Shown piece by piece: positions 1 to 7,141 of a stretch of DNA of 17,336 bases. This DNA comes from UBA6019 sp036570145 (GTDB lineage Bacteria; Chloroflexota; Dormibacteria; Dormibacterales; Dormibacteraceae): assembly GCA_036570145.1 (NCBI GenBank), contig DATCPJ010000126.1:1-17336 (forward strand), given 5' to 3'. Every line of letters starts with the position of its first letter. Position 1 is the first letter of the stretch. The notes under the pieces were generated by a model. The model did no database searches, was not told the DNA's origin, and saw only the letters and a list, made by a program, of their open reading frames with translations. Position numbers and translations under genes: made by a program.

Positions 1-8
1 ACCTACAC

Positions 9-37
9 CCCCACCCTGCCCTCCCTGTGGGGTGGGT
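9..37 (-). terminator. possible hairpin after the kinase-ATPase gene
   Basis: CCCACCC at 10-16 can pair with GGGTGGG at 30-36 across a 13-base loop, just past the stop codon (47-49) of the minus-strand kinase-ATPase gene. There is no T-run on the minus strand after it, so an intrinsic terminator is only a possibility. It lies at the window edge. Confidence 0.3.
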
Positions 38-46
38 GGCTAGTGG

Positions 47-2875
47 TTAGGTAGCGACGAATAGCGTCCGCCAGGCGGCGTCCACCAGCTCGGGCGTGAG
101 CTCGGGCTTCACCCCGCGCGCGCTGGCGACGTCCACCAGCCTTTCGAGGAGGTCGCGCGGGTGGTTGCCCCGGATCGCCGTGCTGCCGTAGAGCTGCCCG
201 ATCTGGGGGAAGACATTCGGGTTGGCCGGGATCCCGAGGCGCTGCCGCTCCCGCTCGAAGATCCGCTGGAAGACCTGGGGCGTGGGATCGGGCATCCGGA
301 CCTTGTAGGCGAGCCGCCTCATGTACGCCTCGTCGAGCAGCTCGCTCGGCGTCAGGTTGGTCGAGAAGAGCAGCATCGCCCGGAAGGGGATCTCGACCTT
401 CCGCCCGCTGCCCGCCAGCTGAAGATGGTCGATGGCCTGCTCGAGGGGCACCATCAGCCGGTCGAGCATCTGCTTGGGCGTCACCTGCTGGCGGCCGAAG
501 TCGTCGATCAGCAGCGCGCCGCCGTTCGCCTTCAGCTGGAGGGGCGCCTGGTAGACGCGGCCCGCCGGGTCCCAGGTGGCGGTGAGCATGTCGAGCGTGA
601 ACTCTCCGCCCACCTGCACCAGCGGCCGGACTACGCGCAGCCAGCGGAGATCGTGCGGCTGGTCGGGGTCGAGCTTGTGGACGGCGGGGTCGTAGACGAC
701 CATCACCTCGCCGGCCCCGAGGTCGATGGCATGCGGCACCAGGATCGGCCCCCGGAGCAGCAATGGGATACGCCGCGCCAGTGAGGTCTTGCCGTTGCCA
801 GGGGACCCGTAGACGAAGACCGAGCCGCGGGAGTTGACCGCCGCCCGGATCGCGTCCTCGACGCCGGGCGCCAGCTCGAGCCCGTCGAGCGCCTTGCGAA
901 CGAGCTCGGGATCGAGGCCCGGGAGGATTACCTCGGTCGTCATCCGGTTGTAGTCGGCAAGGGTCACCGGGGCCGGGCCCAGGTAGTGGGTGCCCGCCTT
1001 GCTCATCTCCTCGGTCATCGCCCGGCCCTGCTTGGTCATGGTGTAGGTCATCCGCTCCTGGACTGGGTTGTCGGAGGCGGCGGACGCGATGCCGCCCGCT
1101 TCCAGGAAGCGGTCCAGGGTGAGCTTGGCGATGACCGGCTCGAGGCTGGCGAAGGGGAGCGCGAGCAGCTTCGCGATCTCGAAGGCGGGGAGACTGGTCG
1201 GGTTCACGGCGAAGGCACGCATGACGAGGCCCTCGAGCAGCCGCGGGTCGATGTCGGGCAGGGCCTGGGGGAGCGGCGTTCCGACCTCAGCCCGGGCGGG
1301 GTGGTAGCCACCCGCCAGCGGAGCCGGACGGTCGACGGCCTCGCTCACCGTCTCGATCAGGCGAGCGCGGAAGTGGGCGCGGTCGGAGTGGTTGGCAGGC
1401 TTTCCGGCGAGCCGGCGGCCGATCCAGTCGGGCACGCCGGAGAAGATCTCCATGCTGCCCACGCGCAGCTTTACGACGGACGGTTCCTCGGCGGTCACGA
1501 GGAGGGTGATCCGGGTCTCGTAGCCCTGGTTGCGGGCAGCCGACCAGTTCCGCTCCCAGGCGATCGAGGCGCCGCTGCGGCTCTCCCGGACGGCATGGTC
1601 GGCCATCACGGTCACGTCCCTGCGGCTGCTGTAGCGGCGCCGGAGGATCTCGGTGATCTCCTTGTCGATGTCACCGCCGACAAGTGCCGCCAGGGCGAGC
1701 GAGCGGTCGTTCACGGCGGGCAGGTGCTTGATCTCGCGGATCGTGCCGGCATTCACGGCGAGCGCCCGGATGACGCTGGCATGGCGGCGGCAGAAGGCGT
1801 CGTTGCCGACCCTTGAGATGTGCTTGCCGCACCACCAGGTCCCACAGCCGTAGCCGGTGCGGTCCTGGTAGATGCACATCCACTCGGTGTGGTGCGCGCA
1901 GTCGCGCTCGGTGCAGGTGGTGCGAGCCTGGGTGTGCTGCTCCTCCAGCGGCTCCGGCGGCCCGGTAGGCTTGGCCCGTCCGGGCAGCCGGAAGGCGAGA
2001 CCCTTCGCCGGAGGCGCTTCGGGGGCCGCCGGCGCGCCGGGCGGCGCCGACAGCTGGGCGGTGTCGAGCTGAAGCAGCGCTCCGGAGAACTCCTCGCAGG
2101 ACGCGAACCGCTTTTTCGGCTCCTTCGCCATCGCTTTGCGGATCAGCGCCATCACGGGGCCCGGAATGGCGGGTGACTCGGGCGGGTCGTTGTAGAGCTG
2201 GGAGTGGAGCACCGCGGCCAGCTGGCCGGTGAAGGGCGGCGCTCCGTGGAGAAGCTCATAGAGGATGCAGCCGACCGCGTAAGTGTCGGAGCGGCCGTCG
2301 ACCGCCTCGCCCCGGACCTGCTCGGGCGACATGTAGGTGGGCGTCCCGATGATGGCATCGGTGCCGGTCAGGCCGCCGGTGTCGACGAGCAGCTTGGAGA
2401 TGCCGAAGTCCATCACCTTGACCTTGCCGAGGCTCGAGATGGCGATGTTGTCCGGCTTCAGGTCGCGGTGGACGATGTTGTGGGAGTGGGCGGCGCCGAC
2501 CGCGGAGAGGAGCTGCTGGGTGATGTCGAGCGCCTGGTGGACGGTCACGCGGCCTTTGTTCTGGAGGATCGACCGGAGCGACTCGCCCTCGACGAACTCC
2601 ATCACGATGAAGAGCGACTCGCGGTCCTCGTCGAAGTCGTAGATGCGCACGATGCCCGGGTGGTTCAGCGCCGCGATGGCCGCGGCCTCGCGCTGGAACC
2701 GGCGTCGGAATTGGGCGTCCCCCGAGTACACGTCGCCGAGGACCTTGATTGCGACCGGGACCTCGAGCCCGGGGTGGAAGCCCTTGTAGACGACGCCCAT
2801 CGCGCCCCGCCCGAGCTCGGCCTCGACCGGGAACCGGCCGAGATGGTCGACGGGCGGCGGGCTCTGCTGCTCCAC
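47..2875 (-). CDS. Ser/Thr protein kinase fused to zinc cluster, winged-helix and AAA+ ATPase
   Basis: A 942-residue cytoplasmic fusion with no membrane segment. Residues 15-270 form a Hanks-type kinase: glycine loop GRGAMG at 22-27, ATP lysine K44, catalytic HRDLKPDN at 136-143 (D138), DFG at 156-158, activation loop ending in SPEQ near 183-186. All catalytic residues are intact. After a Pro/Ala linker, residues 321-365 hold a Cys/His cluster (C321, C326, H328/H329, C334, C344, C349, H352, C362, H365) that could bind two zinc ions. Residues about 540-660 look winged-helix-like and end in a GPAPVTL segment typical of a bacterial AAA+ family. The ATPase has Walker A GSPGNGKTS (K696) and Walker B LLIDDFG (D791, D792). 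The likely role is a signalling kinase regulating or coupled to a remodelling ATPase; the substrate is unknown. The start is GTG at 2875, with no Shine-Dalgarno site and no better in-frame start before the kinase fold. Confidence 0.9.
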   Translation of the reverse strand: MEQQSPPPVDHLGRFPVEAELGRGAMGVVYKGFHPGLEVPVAIKVLGDVYSGDAQFRRRFQREAAAIAALNHPGIVRIYDFDEDRESLFIVMEFVEGESLRSILQNKGRVTVHQALDITQQLLSAVGAAHSHNIVHRDLKPDNIAISSLGKVKVMDFGISKLLVDTGGLTGTDAIIGTPTYMSPEQVRGEAVDGRSDTYAVGCILYELLHGAPPFTGQLAAVLHSQLYNDPPESPAIPGPVMALIRKAMAKEPKKRFASCEEFSGALLQLDTAQLSAPPGAPAAPEAPPAKGLAFRLPGRAKPTGPPEPLEEQHTQARTTCTERDCAHHTEWMCIYQDRTGYGCGTWWCGKHISRVGNDAFCRRHASVIRALAVNAGTIREIKHLPAVNDRSLALAALVGGDIDKEITEILRRRYSSRRDVTVMADHAVRESRSGASIAWERNWSAARNQGYETRITLLVTAEEPSVVKLRVGSMEIFSGVPDWIGRRLAGKPANHSDRAHFRARLIETVSEAVDRPAPLAGGYHPARAEVGTPLPQALPDIDPRLLEGLVMRAFAVNPTSLPAFEIAKLLALPFASLEPVIAKLTLDRFLEAGGIASAASDNPVQERMTYTMTKQGRAMTEEMSKAGTHYLGPAPVTLADYNRMTTEVILPGLDPELVRKALDGLELAPGVEDAIRAAVNSRGSVFVYGSPGNGKTSLARRIPLLLRGPILVPHAIDLGAGEVMVVYDPAVHKLDPDQPHDLRWLRVVRPLVQVGGEFTLDMLTATWDPAGRVYQAPLQLKANGGALLIDDFGRQQVTPKQMLDRLMVPLEQAIDHLQLAGSGRKVEIPFRAMLLFSTNLTPSELLDEAYMRRLAYKVRMPDPTPQVFQRIFERERQRLGIPANPNVFPQIGQLYGSTAIRGNHPRDLLERLVDVASARGVKPELTPELVDAAWRTLFVAT

Positions 2876-2956
2876 CTAGACGGCCACCAGGTCAGGGCGG
2901 CAATGCCCATGGAAGGACGCCAGCGGACGGCGGAGGAAATCCACTGTCCTGACTAA

Positions 2957-2990
2957 CGGCCCCGGGGCCGAAAAACTGTGCCCCCGGGGC
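2957..2990 (-). terminator. GC-rich hairpin terminator of the acyl-CoA synthetase gene
   Basis: Reading the minus strand past the synthetase stop (3002-3004), a GCCCCGGGGG hairpin (2981-2990) is followed by CACAG and TTTTT (2971-2975), then by a 14-bp palindrome CGGCCCCGGGGCCG (2957-2970). The two CCCCGGGG blocks can also pair with each other. The hairpin plus T-run fits intrinsic termination and separates the synthetase from the kinase gene downstream. Confidence 0.55.
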
Positions 2991-3001
2991 TACTCAACCT
3001 G

Positions 3002-4642
3002 CTACCTCTGGGCAGTCGCGGTGGCGGCCTCGCTGAACGGCTTCGCGCCGCTGCGGAGAACCTTCTTGTCGAACTTGCCGACCGACGTCTTGGGCACCTC
3101 ATCGATGAAGCGGATCTCGTCCGGCAGCCACCACTTGGCGATCTTGCCGTCGAGGAAGTCGCGGATCTCTTCCGGCGTGACCTTCCCCTTCTGGTCGGGG
3201 CGCTCCACGACGAACGCGACCGGCCGCTCGTCCCATTTCGGGTGGGGAAGCCCGATCACGGCCGCCTCCAGCACCTTGGGGTGGCCCATGATCGCGTTCT
3301 CGAGGTCGACCGAGGAGATCCACTCGCCGCCCGACTTGATGACGTCCTTGGTGCGGTCGACGATGATGATGTGACCGTCGGGGTCGATCTTGGCCACGTC
3401 GCCGGTCCGGAACCAGCCGTCCGGCGTCATCTTGTCGGGATCGGCGTCGTGGTAGTAGCCCTTGGCGATCCAGGGGCCCTTGACCTGGATCTCGCCGAAG
3501 GCGACGCCATCCCAGGGAAGCTCCGCGAAGGTGACCGGGTCGGCGATCCGGATCTCGACTCCCGGGACCGCGATGCCCTGGGTGAGGCGTTCGTCGAGCA
3601 CCTTGTCCTTCGGGGTCCAGCTCCGTACGACGGCGGTCGAGCCGAGGGGAGAGGTCTCCGTCATGCCCCAGGCGTGGAGCATCCGAAGGCCGAGCTTGTC
3701 CATCCGCTCCATCAGGGCGCGGGGGATGGCGGAGCCGCCGCAGATGACCGTGTGCACCTTGGGCAGGCGCTTGCCGGTCTCCTCCAGGTAGGACGCGGTG
3801 TTGGTCCAGATCGTCGGCACTCCGGCCACGATGGTCGCACCCTCGGTGTCCGCGAGCTCGACGATCGAGGCGGCGTCTCCCATCCAGCGGTCGGGAAAGA
3901 TGATCTTGGAGCCCGCGAAGCCGCAGGCGTAGGGAAGGCCCCAGCTGTTGGCGTGGAACATCGGCACGATCGGAAACACGGTGTCCCGCTCGCTCAGCGC
4001 AAGGTTGTCGACCTGGAGCACGCCCATCGTGTGGAGGAACTGGGAGCGGTGGGAGTAGACGACCCCCTTGGGGTTGCCGGTGGTGCCCGACGTGTAGCAC
4101 ATCGCGGCGGCCATCCTCTCCTCCAGCTTCGGCCATGCGTACTCGGTCGACTCGGCCTTGAGGAGGGTCTCGTAGTCGAGCATCTCGCCCAGCTGATGCT
4201 CGGCGACGGGCTGCCCGTTCGAGATCAGGACCAGGTGCTTGACGGAGGGCAGCTTGCCGGCGAGTTGGTTGAGGATCGGGATCAGGGTCTGGTCGACGAA
4301 GAGGATCTTGTCCTCGGCATCCCGGATGACGAACTCGAGGTCCTTCGGAAAGAGGCGCAGGTTGAGGGTGTGGAGCACGGCGCCCATGGAGGGGATCGCG
4401 TAATAGAGCTCGAGGTGGCGGTGGTTGTTCCAGCAGAGGGTCGCGACCCGGTCGCTCTCGCCGACACCGAGGCGCTTCAGGGCGCCCGCCAGCTGGTTGA
4501 TCCGGGGCACCATCTCGCCGTAGGTGGTGCGGTGGACGCCGCTCTCCTGCTTGGTGACGATCTCCTTCCGCGGGAAGAGGCGCTGGATGCGCCACAGCCC
4601 GTGTTGGGTCGTCAGCTCGTAGTCCTGCATCAAACCTTCCAC
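3002..4642 (-). CDS. fatty-acyl-CoA synthetase (AMP-forming, ANL superfamily)
   Basis: A 546-residue adenylate-forming enzyme expected to activate a fatty or other carboxylic acid with ATP and CoA, through an acyl-AMP intermediate, in the cytoplasm. Visible ANL motifs: P-loop YTSGTTGNPKG near residues 180-190, the HAWGMTET motif (A5-like), the GWFRTGDVAKIDPDGH stretch near 410-420 with the ribose-binding Asp, the hinge DRTKDVIKSGGEWIS, and the catalytic lysine in TSVGKFDKK near 524. The length is normal for medium/long-chain or DMSP-type acyl-CoA ligases; chain length cannot be read from sequence. The start chosen is GTG at 4642 because GGAGG (4650-4654) lies 7 bases upstream; ATG at 4630 is the alternative. 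It is divergent from the PHP gene and ends in a terminator before the kinase gene. Confidence 0.9.
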   Translation of the reverse strand: MEGLMQDYELTTQHGLWRIQRLFPRKEIVTKQESGVHRTTYGEMVPRINQLAGALKRLGVGESDRVATLCWNNHRHLELYYAIPSMGAVLHTLNLRLFPKDLEFVIRDAEDKILFVDQTLIPILNQLAGKLPSVKHLVLISNGQPVAEHQLGEMLDYETLLKAESTEYAWPKLEERMAAAMCYTSGTTGNPKGVVYSHRSQFLHTMGVLQVDNLALSERDTVFPIVPMFHANSWGLPYACGFAGSKIIFPDRWMGDAASIVELADTEGATIVAGVPTIWTNTASYLEETGKRLPKVHTVICGGSAIPRALMERMDKLGLRMLHAWGMTETSPLGSTAVVRSWTPKDKVLDERLTQGIAVPGVEIRIADPVTFAELPWDGVAFGEIQVKGPWIAKGYYHDADPDKMTPDGWFRTGDVAKIDPDGHIIIVDRTKDVIKSGGEWISSVDLENAIMGHPKVLEAAVIGLPHPKWDERPVAFVVERPDQKGKVTPEEIRDFLDGKIAKWWLPDEIRFIDEVPKTSVGKFDKKVLRSGAKPFSEAATATAQR

Positions 4643-4649
4643 AAACCCA

Positions 4650-4654
4650 CCTCC
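4650..4654 (-). promoter_or_regulatory. ribosome binding site of the acyl-CoA synthetase
   Basis: The minus strand reads GGAGG here, 7 bases before GTG 4642. This favours the GTG over ATG 4630, which has only GGAAGG at a tight 4-base spacing. Confidence 0.6.
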
Positions 4655-4704
4655 GGTCCGAAATCCTCTCAATTTCCCGCGCCGTTGGGAATACCTATGC
4701 CAAG

Positions 4705-4733
4705 TTGTCGGCAGAACGCCGACACCGTATTAG
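4705..4733 (+). promoter_or_regulatory. sigma-70-type promoter of the PHP gene
   Basis: TTGTCG (4705-4710) and TATTAG (4728-4733) are 17 bp apart, close to the -35 and -10 consensus. Transcription would start near 4740, leaving a leader of about 10 bases before ATG 4750, which fits the lack of a Shine-Dalgarno site there. Confidence 0.55.
4706..4724. promoter_or_regulatory. inverted-repeat operator candidate
   Basis: TGTCGGC and GCCGACA form a perfect 7-bp inverted repeat with a 5-base AGAAC spacer. It overlaps the -35 box and spacer of the PHP-gene promoter and lies in the gap shared with the divergent acyl-CoA synthetase. Both arms face a dimer-sized site. No regulator gene is adjacent. 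Confidence 0.45.
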
Positions 4734-4749
4734 ACTCTGACGTCCACCG

Positions 4750-5466
4750 ATGCCCGCCCGGGGACTTGCCGACCTACACCTTCATACGTCCTTCAGCGAC
4801 GGCTGGCCGTCGCCGGCGGAGGTGGTTGATCACGTTACGCTCGAAACCAACCTCGATGTGATCGCCATCACCGACCACGACACGATCGAGGGCGCCCTTC
4901 GGGCGGTCGAGCACAGCGCGCGGACGGCCGGAGTTCCGGTGATCATCGGTGAGGAGGTCTCCAGCCGGCAGGGCCACATCCTCGGGCTCTTCCTCGAGCG
5001 CCGGGTCCGCCCCGGCCTGAGCGCCGCCGCGACGGTCGACGAGATCCACAACCAGGGCGGCATCGCGATCGCCGCCCATCCCTTCTGGCGCACCGAGCGG
5101 ATGGCCGAGCGCCTCGGCGGTCCGGTCCACGGCATCGGCTGGCTCGCCGCCGACCTCGACTTCGACGCGGTCGAGGTGGAGAACTCGACCCCCGGCCTGG
5201 GCTTCGCCAACATCCTCGCCCGCCGGCTGGCGGACGGTGCCGGCTGCACCTGCGTTGGTAGCTCGGACGCCCATATCCTGGAGGCGATCGGGAAATCGGC
5301 GACCGCCTTCAAGGGGCGCTCGCCGCGCGCTCTCCGGTCGGCGATCGAGAAGGGCACCACGGTTCCGGTCAGCTCCCGCTACGAGGTGTCCGCCCTCCTC
5401 CGCTACCTTGCCTGGAGCCTCAACCACGAGCGGGTGGTCACGGTCCTGGAGCAGGTCTCGAGCTGA
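4750..5466 (+). CDS. PHP-domain metal-dependent phosphoesterase
   Basis: A 238-residue PHP-family hydrolase, probably acting on phosphoester bonds of nucleotides or short RNA/DNA ends as in the YciV/TrpH (RNase AM) group. Metal-ligand motifs are all present: HLHTSFSDG with H10, H12 and D17; ITDHD with D42, H43 and D44; GEEVSS with E68/E69; AAHPF with H110; and GSSDAH with D173 and H175. The length matches short stand-alone PHP proteins (220-290 residues). There are no membrane segments. The ATG start has no Shine-Dalgarno site but sits about 10 bases downstream of a predicted transcription start, so initiation may be near-leaderless. The cellular substrate is not evident from context. Assignment to the PHP fold is firm; the RNase AM-like role is family inference. 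Confidence 0.88.
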   Translation: MPARGLADLHLHTSFSDGWPSPAEVVDHVTLETNLDVIAITDHDTIEGALRAVEHSARTAGVPVIIGEEVSSRQGHILGLFLERRVRPGLSAAATVDEIHNQGGIAIAAHPFWRTERMAERLGGPVHGIGWLAADLDFDAVEVENSTPGLGFANILARRLADGAGCTCVGSSDAHILEAIGKSATAFKGRSPRALRSAIEKGTTVPVSSRYEVSALLRYLAWSLNHERVVTVLEQVSS

Positions 5467-5549
5467 GCCGCGTGGCTGGCTGCGGGCGATCACCGAAACC
5501 GGCCGCCACTGCCCGCCGGGTCTCGGGGTCGGAATCGGGGAGTGGTTCC

Positions 5550-5555
5550 TATAAT
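5550..5555 (+). promoter_or_regulatory. -10 box of tRNA-Arg
   Basis: A perfect TATAAT lies 12 bases upstream of the tRNA-Arg 5' end. No clear -35 box is seen at 17 bp (only a weak GTCGGA near 5528). The 101-bp stretch from the PHP gene to the tRNA holds nothing else that I recognise. Confidence 0.6.
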
Positions 5556-5567
5556 CGGATTGGCCAA

Positions 5568-5640
5568 GCCCGCTTAGCTCAATGGATAGAGCGCATGGCT
5601 TCGGACCATGAGGTTAGGGGTTCGAGTCCCTTAGCGGGTA
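5568..5640 (+). tRNA. tRNA-Arg (anticodon UCG)
   Basis: The 73-base sequence folds as a complete cloverleaf: acceptor GCCCGCT/AGCGGGT, D stem GCTC/GAGC, anticodon stem CATGG/CCATG with loop CTTCGGA (anticodon TCG, reading CGA), T stem AGGGG/CCCTT with loop TTCGAGT, discriminator A. CCA is not encoded and must be added by a nucleotidyltransferase. Confidence 0.95.
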
Positions 5641-5641
5641 T

Positions 5642-5676
5642 GTGCCTGACCCGTACGAAAGGGTTTAATTAGGCAC
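5642..5676 (+). terminator. nested hairpin between the two tRNA genes
   Basis: GTGCCT (5642-5647) pairs with AGGCAC (5671-5676), and inside it ACCC (5649-5652) pairs with GGGT (5661-5664), followed by TTAATT. It may end tRNA-Arg transcription or be a processing signal in a common precursor. Confidence 0.4.
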
Positions 5677-5683
5677 TTCAGCC

Positions 5684-5769
5684 GGGCGGCTGGCGGAATT
5701 TGGCAGACGCGCACGTTTGAGGGGCGTGTGAGGTGACTCATCCGGGTTCAAGTCCCGGGCCGCCCACCA
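5684..5769 (+). tRNA. tRNA-Leu (anticodon GAG)
   Basis: A class II tRNA with acceptor GGGCGGC/GCCGCCC, the usual leucine D-arm (GGCGGAATTTGGCAGACGC), anticodon stem CACGT/GCGTG with loop TTGAGGG (anticodon GAG, reading CUC/CUU), a long variable arm, T stem CCGGG/CCCGG with loop TTCAAGT, and discriminator A at 5766. CCA is encoded at 5767-5769, unlike in the neighbouring tRNA-Arg. Confidence 0.95.
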
Positions 5770-5782
5770 TCCGCTCCATAAC

Positions 5783-5796
5783 GCGACCGTGGTCGC
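5783..5796 (+). terminator. hairpin after tRNA-Leu
   Basis: GCGACC and GGTCGC form a near-perfect palindrome 14 bases past the tRNA-Leu CCA end. There is no T-run, so it may mark the 3' boundary of the transcript without being a classical terminator. Confidence 0.3.
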
Positions 5797-5831
5797 CGGG
5801 ATCCGGAAGGTCGGGACGAGTGCCGGAGGGC

Positions 5832-5864
5832 TATTTATAGGGTCGCCACGTTAACGTTGTGGCG
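5832..5864 (+). promoter_or_regulatory. promoter/operator-like region of the PIN gene
   Basis: An AT-rich TATTTATA (5832-5839) is the best -10 candidate in this GC-rich gap. Immediately downstream, CGCCAC (5844-5849) and GTGGCG (5859-5864) form an inverted repeat that also contains the palindrome ACGTTAACGT (5848-5857). The position over the predicted transcription start suggests an operator. No -35 box is clear. Confidence 0.4.
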
Positions 5865-5890
5865 TTCCTACACCCGATCTGAGGTAACCG

Positions 5891-6286
5891 ATGACCAGGT
5901 TCGTCGTCGACGCCAGCGCCGTCATTCACCTGGCGAGCGCAGGGATCGCGGTCTCGCGTGAGCACACGCTCCTCGCACCGACCCTGCTTCGCTCCCAAAC
6001 GCTGTCGGCTCTGCACGAGGATGTCCAGCGCGGCGAGATCCCGGCCAACGTCGCGCGCGACCACCTCGCCCGGATCGGGCGGATGCCGATCAGGCTGCTC
6101 GGCGACGCCGTGCTTCGGCGTCGGGCCTGGGACCTGGCGGATCGATTGGGATGGGCCTCGACCTACAACGCCGAGTACGTCGCGCTCACTCAGCTGCAGG
6201 CAGACGCGTTGGTAACCCTGGACGCGGACCTGGCGCGCAGCGTCGAAGGGATCGTCGCGACCGCGTCGATTGACGCGCTCCGCTAG
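5891..6286 (+). CDS. PIN-domain protein, VapC-like, without a visible antitoxin
   Basis: A 131-residue single PIN domain, the size of VapC toxins that cleave RNA with Mg2+. The first motif VVDASAV carries D7, and TLDAD carries D111 and D113. The second acidic position, usually Glu in a P-x5-E helix, is Gln here (Q36 in LLRSQTL). The usual Asp of the third motif is Asn (N93 in TYNAEY), with E95 two residues on. Activity may therefore be altered, or this is a distinct PIN subfamily. The start is ATG with GAGGT at 5881-5885, 5 bases upstream. No antitoxin-like open frame is seen in the 121 bp upstream or directly downstream, which is unusual for VapC. It lies downstream of two tRNA genes, a common neighbourhood for mobile cargo, but no integrase or att repeat is seen. 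Confidence 0.8.
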   Translation: MTRFVVDASAVIHLASAGIAVSREHTLLAPTLLRSQTLSALHEDVQRGEIPANVARDHLARIGRMPIRLLGDAVLRRRAWDLADRLGWASTYNAEYVALTQLQADALVTLDADLARSVEGIVATASIDALR

Positions 6287-6614
6287 GACGGCTGGTCCGT
6301 CGTGCCTGCCGGCCCTGGCGAAGGCGTGATCGGCTCGCTCCTGGAGAGCGATGAGCGGTCCGATCACGGTCAGGGCTTGGTTCGCGTTGCGGAAACGTCC
6401 GGCCCGCCAGGCTCCAAGCGCGGTCACCTTGCGGCTGCCGCAAGGCGCCCACGAAATGGCCGTCTCTGGGCTCGGGGGGCTCGCAAGCATTTGCCAGGTC
6501 GGTTGGTCACACTGGGAATCAACCGGCCGGCCTTTGGGTGAGTGGAATTGGCCACGGTGTTCGCCGTGGGCGTGCTATCGCCGCTCATTCGGAGTTCCTT
6601 GGAGGAGTCGAAAA
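6287..6614. other. non-coding, hairpin-rich stretch
   Basis: This 328-bp gap has no convincing gene. It holds four inverted repeats: GTGATCGG/CCGATCAC (6326-6333, 6360-6367) enclosing CGCTC/GAGCG (6336-6340, 6346-6350); a perfect 8-bp stem CCTTGCGG-CTG-CCGCAAGG (6427-6445); CGGTTG/CAACCG (6500-6505, 6520-6525); and CCACGG/CCGTGG (6552-6557, 6564-6569). It could be a structured leader, a small RNA or decayed sequence. Confidence 0.5.
6601..6607 (+). promoter_or_regulatory. ribosome binding site fixing a TTG start
   Basis: GGAGGAG lies 7 bases upstream of TTG 6615. The open frame extends far upstream, but this strong site and the EthD-fold boundary both place the start here. Confidence 0.7.
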
Positions 6615-6920
6615 TTGGTCAAGCTAGTGGTCGCTTACCGGCACCCGACCGACATCGGAGACTTCGAGCGGCGGTACCGAGATGAGCACGTCGCAATGGC
6701 TCGCCGTATTCCCCACATGTCGAGGATCGAGTTCGGGAAGGTGGCAGGGATGATGGATGGGTCGAAGGCGCCCTACCACAGGATCGCCGAGTTGTACTTC
6801 GAGAGCCAGGAGGCGATGGGCCAGGGAGCCTCCAGTGCAGAGGGCCAGGCCGCCATCAAGCATGCGGCCGAGATCGCATCGGGAGGTCTCGACGCCATGG
6901 TCGTCGAAGTCGAGGATTAG
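6615..6920 (+). CDS. EthD-family small protein
   Basis: A 101-residue protein of the dimeric alpha/beta-barrel superfamily. It opens with KLVVAYRHPTDIGDFERRYRDEHVAM, the EthD pattern in which an N-terminal beta strand is followed by a helix with the conserved Y..H (here Y-RDEH), and has a second repeat-like strand near IAELYFES. It then shows the usual E.Q/EGQAA.. helix region and a C-terminal strand. Such proteins range from ether-degradation accessory proteins to small monooxygenase-like enzymes, so the reaction cannot be named. There is no signal peptide or membrane segment. The start is TTG at 6615 with a strong GGAGGAG site. It follows a hairpin-rich gap and precedes the FecR-domain gene by about 220 bp, so it is probably its own transcription unit. 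Confidence 0.75.
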   Translation: MVKLVVAYRHPTDIGDFERRYRDEHVAMARRIPHMSRIEFGKVAGMMDGSKAPYHRIAELYFESQEAMGQGASSAEGQAAIKHAAEIASGGLDAMVVEVED

Positions 6921-7141
6921 CTCGGGACCGACGACGCCGATCCAGGCCCAGACGCAGCCGTAGACCCCGATCAACAGCGCACCCGCCCGAAGCGTCCACG
7001 ACCGCCTCTGAGGGAGCCGGTCAGAAGCAGTCACCGTTTGTGCGCCAGGAGCATACCGACGCCTGCCTGCGATTCGGTTCGTTAGCCGGAGGCTGCAGGG
7101 GCGGATCAGGTGAAGGCAGCCCTGTATCCTCTCGTGGCTCG

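Noticed and set aside
2978..4861. Long plus-strand frame opposite the acyl-CoA synthetase
   Set aside because: A shadow of the minus-strand gene, caused by high GC; it shows no domain signature.
5568..5769. tRNA-borne attachment site of an integrated element
   Set aside because: No integrase is present and no repeat of either tRNA 3' end was seen in the window.
5770..5890. Antitoxin gene ahead of the PIN protein
   Set aside because: The only candidate is a 21-residue frame from a GTG without a ribosome binding site.
7040..7141. Longer N-terminus for the FecR-domain protein from GTG 7040
   Set aside because: It would put 34 extra residues before the membrane anchor; ATG 7142 directly precedes the anchor.
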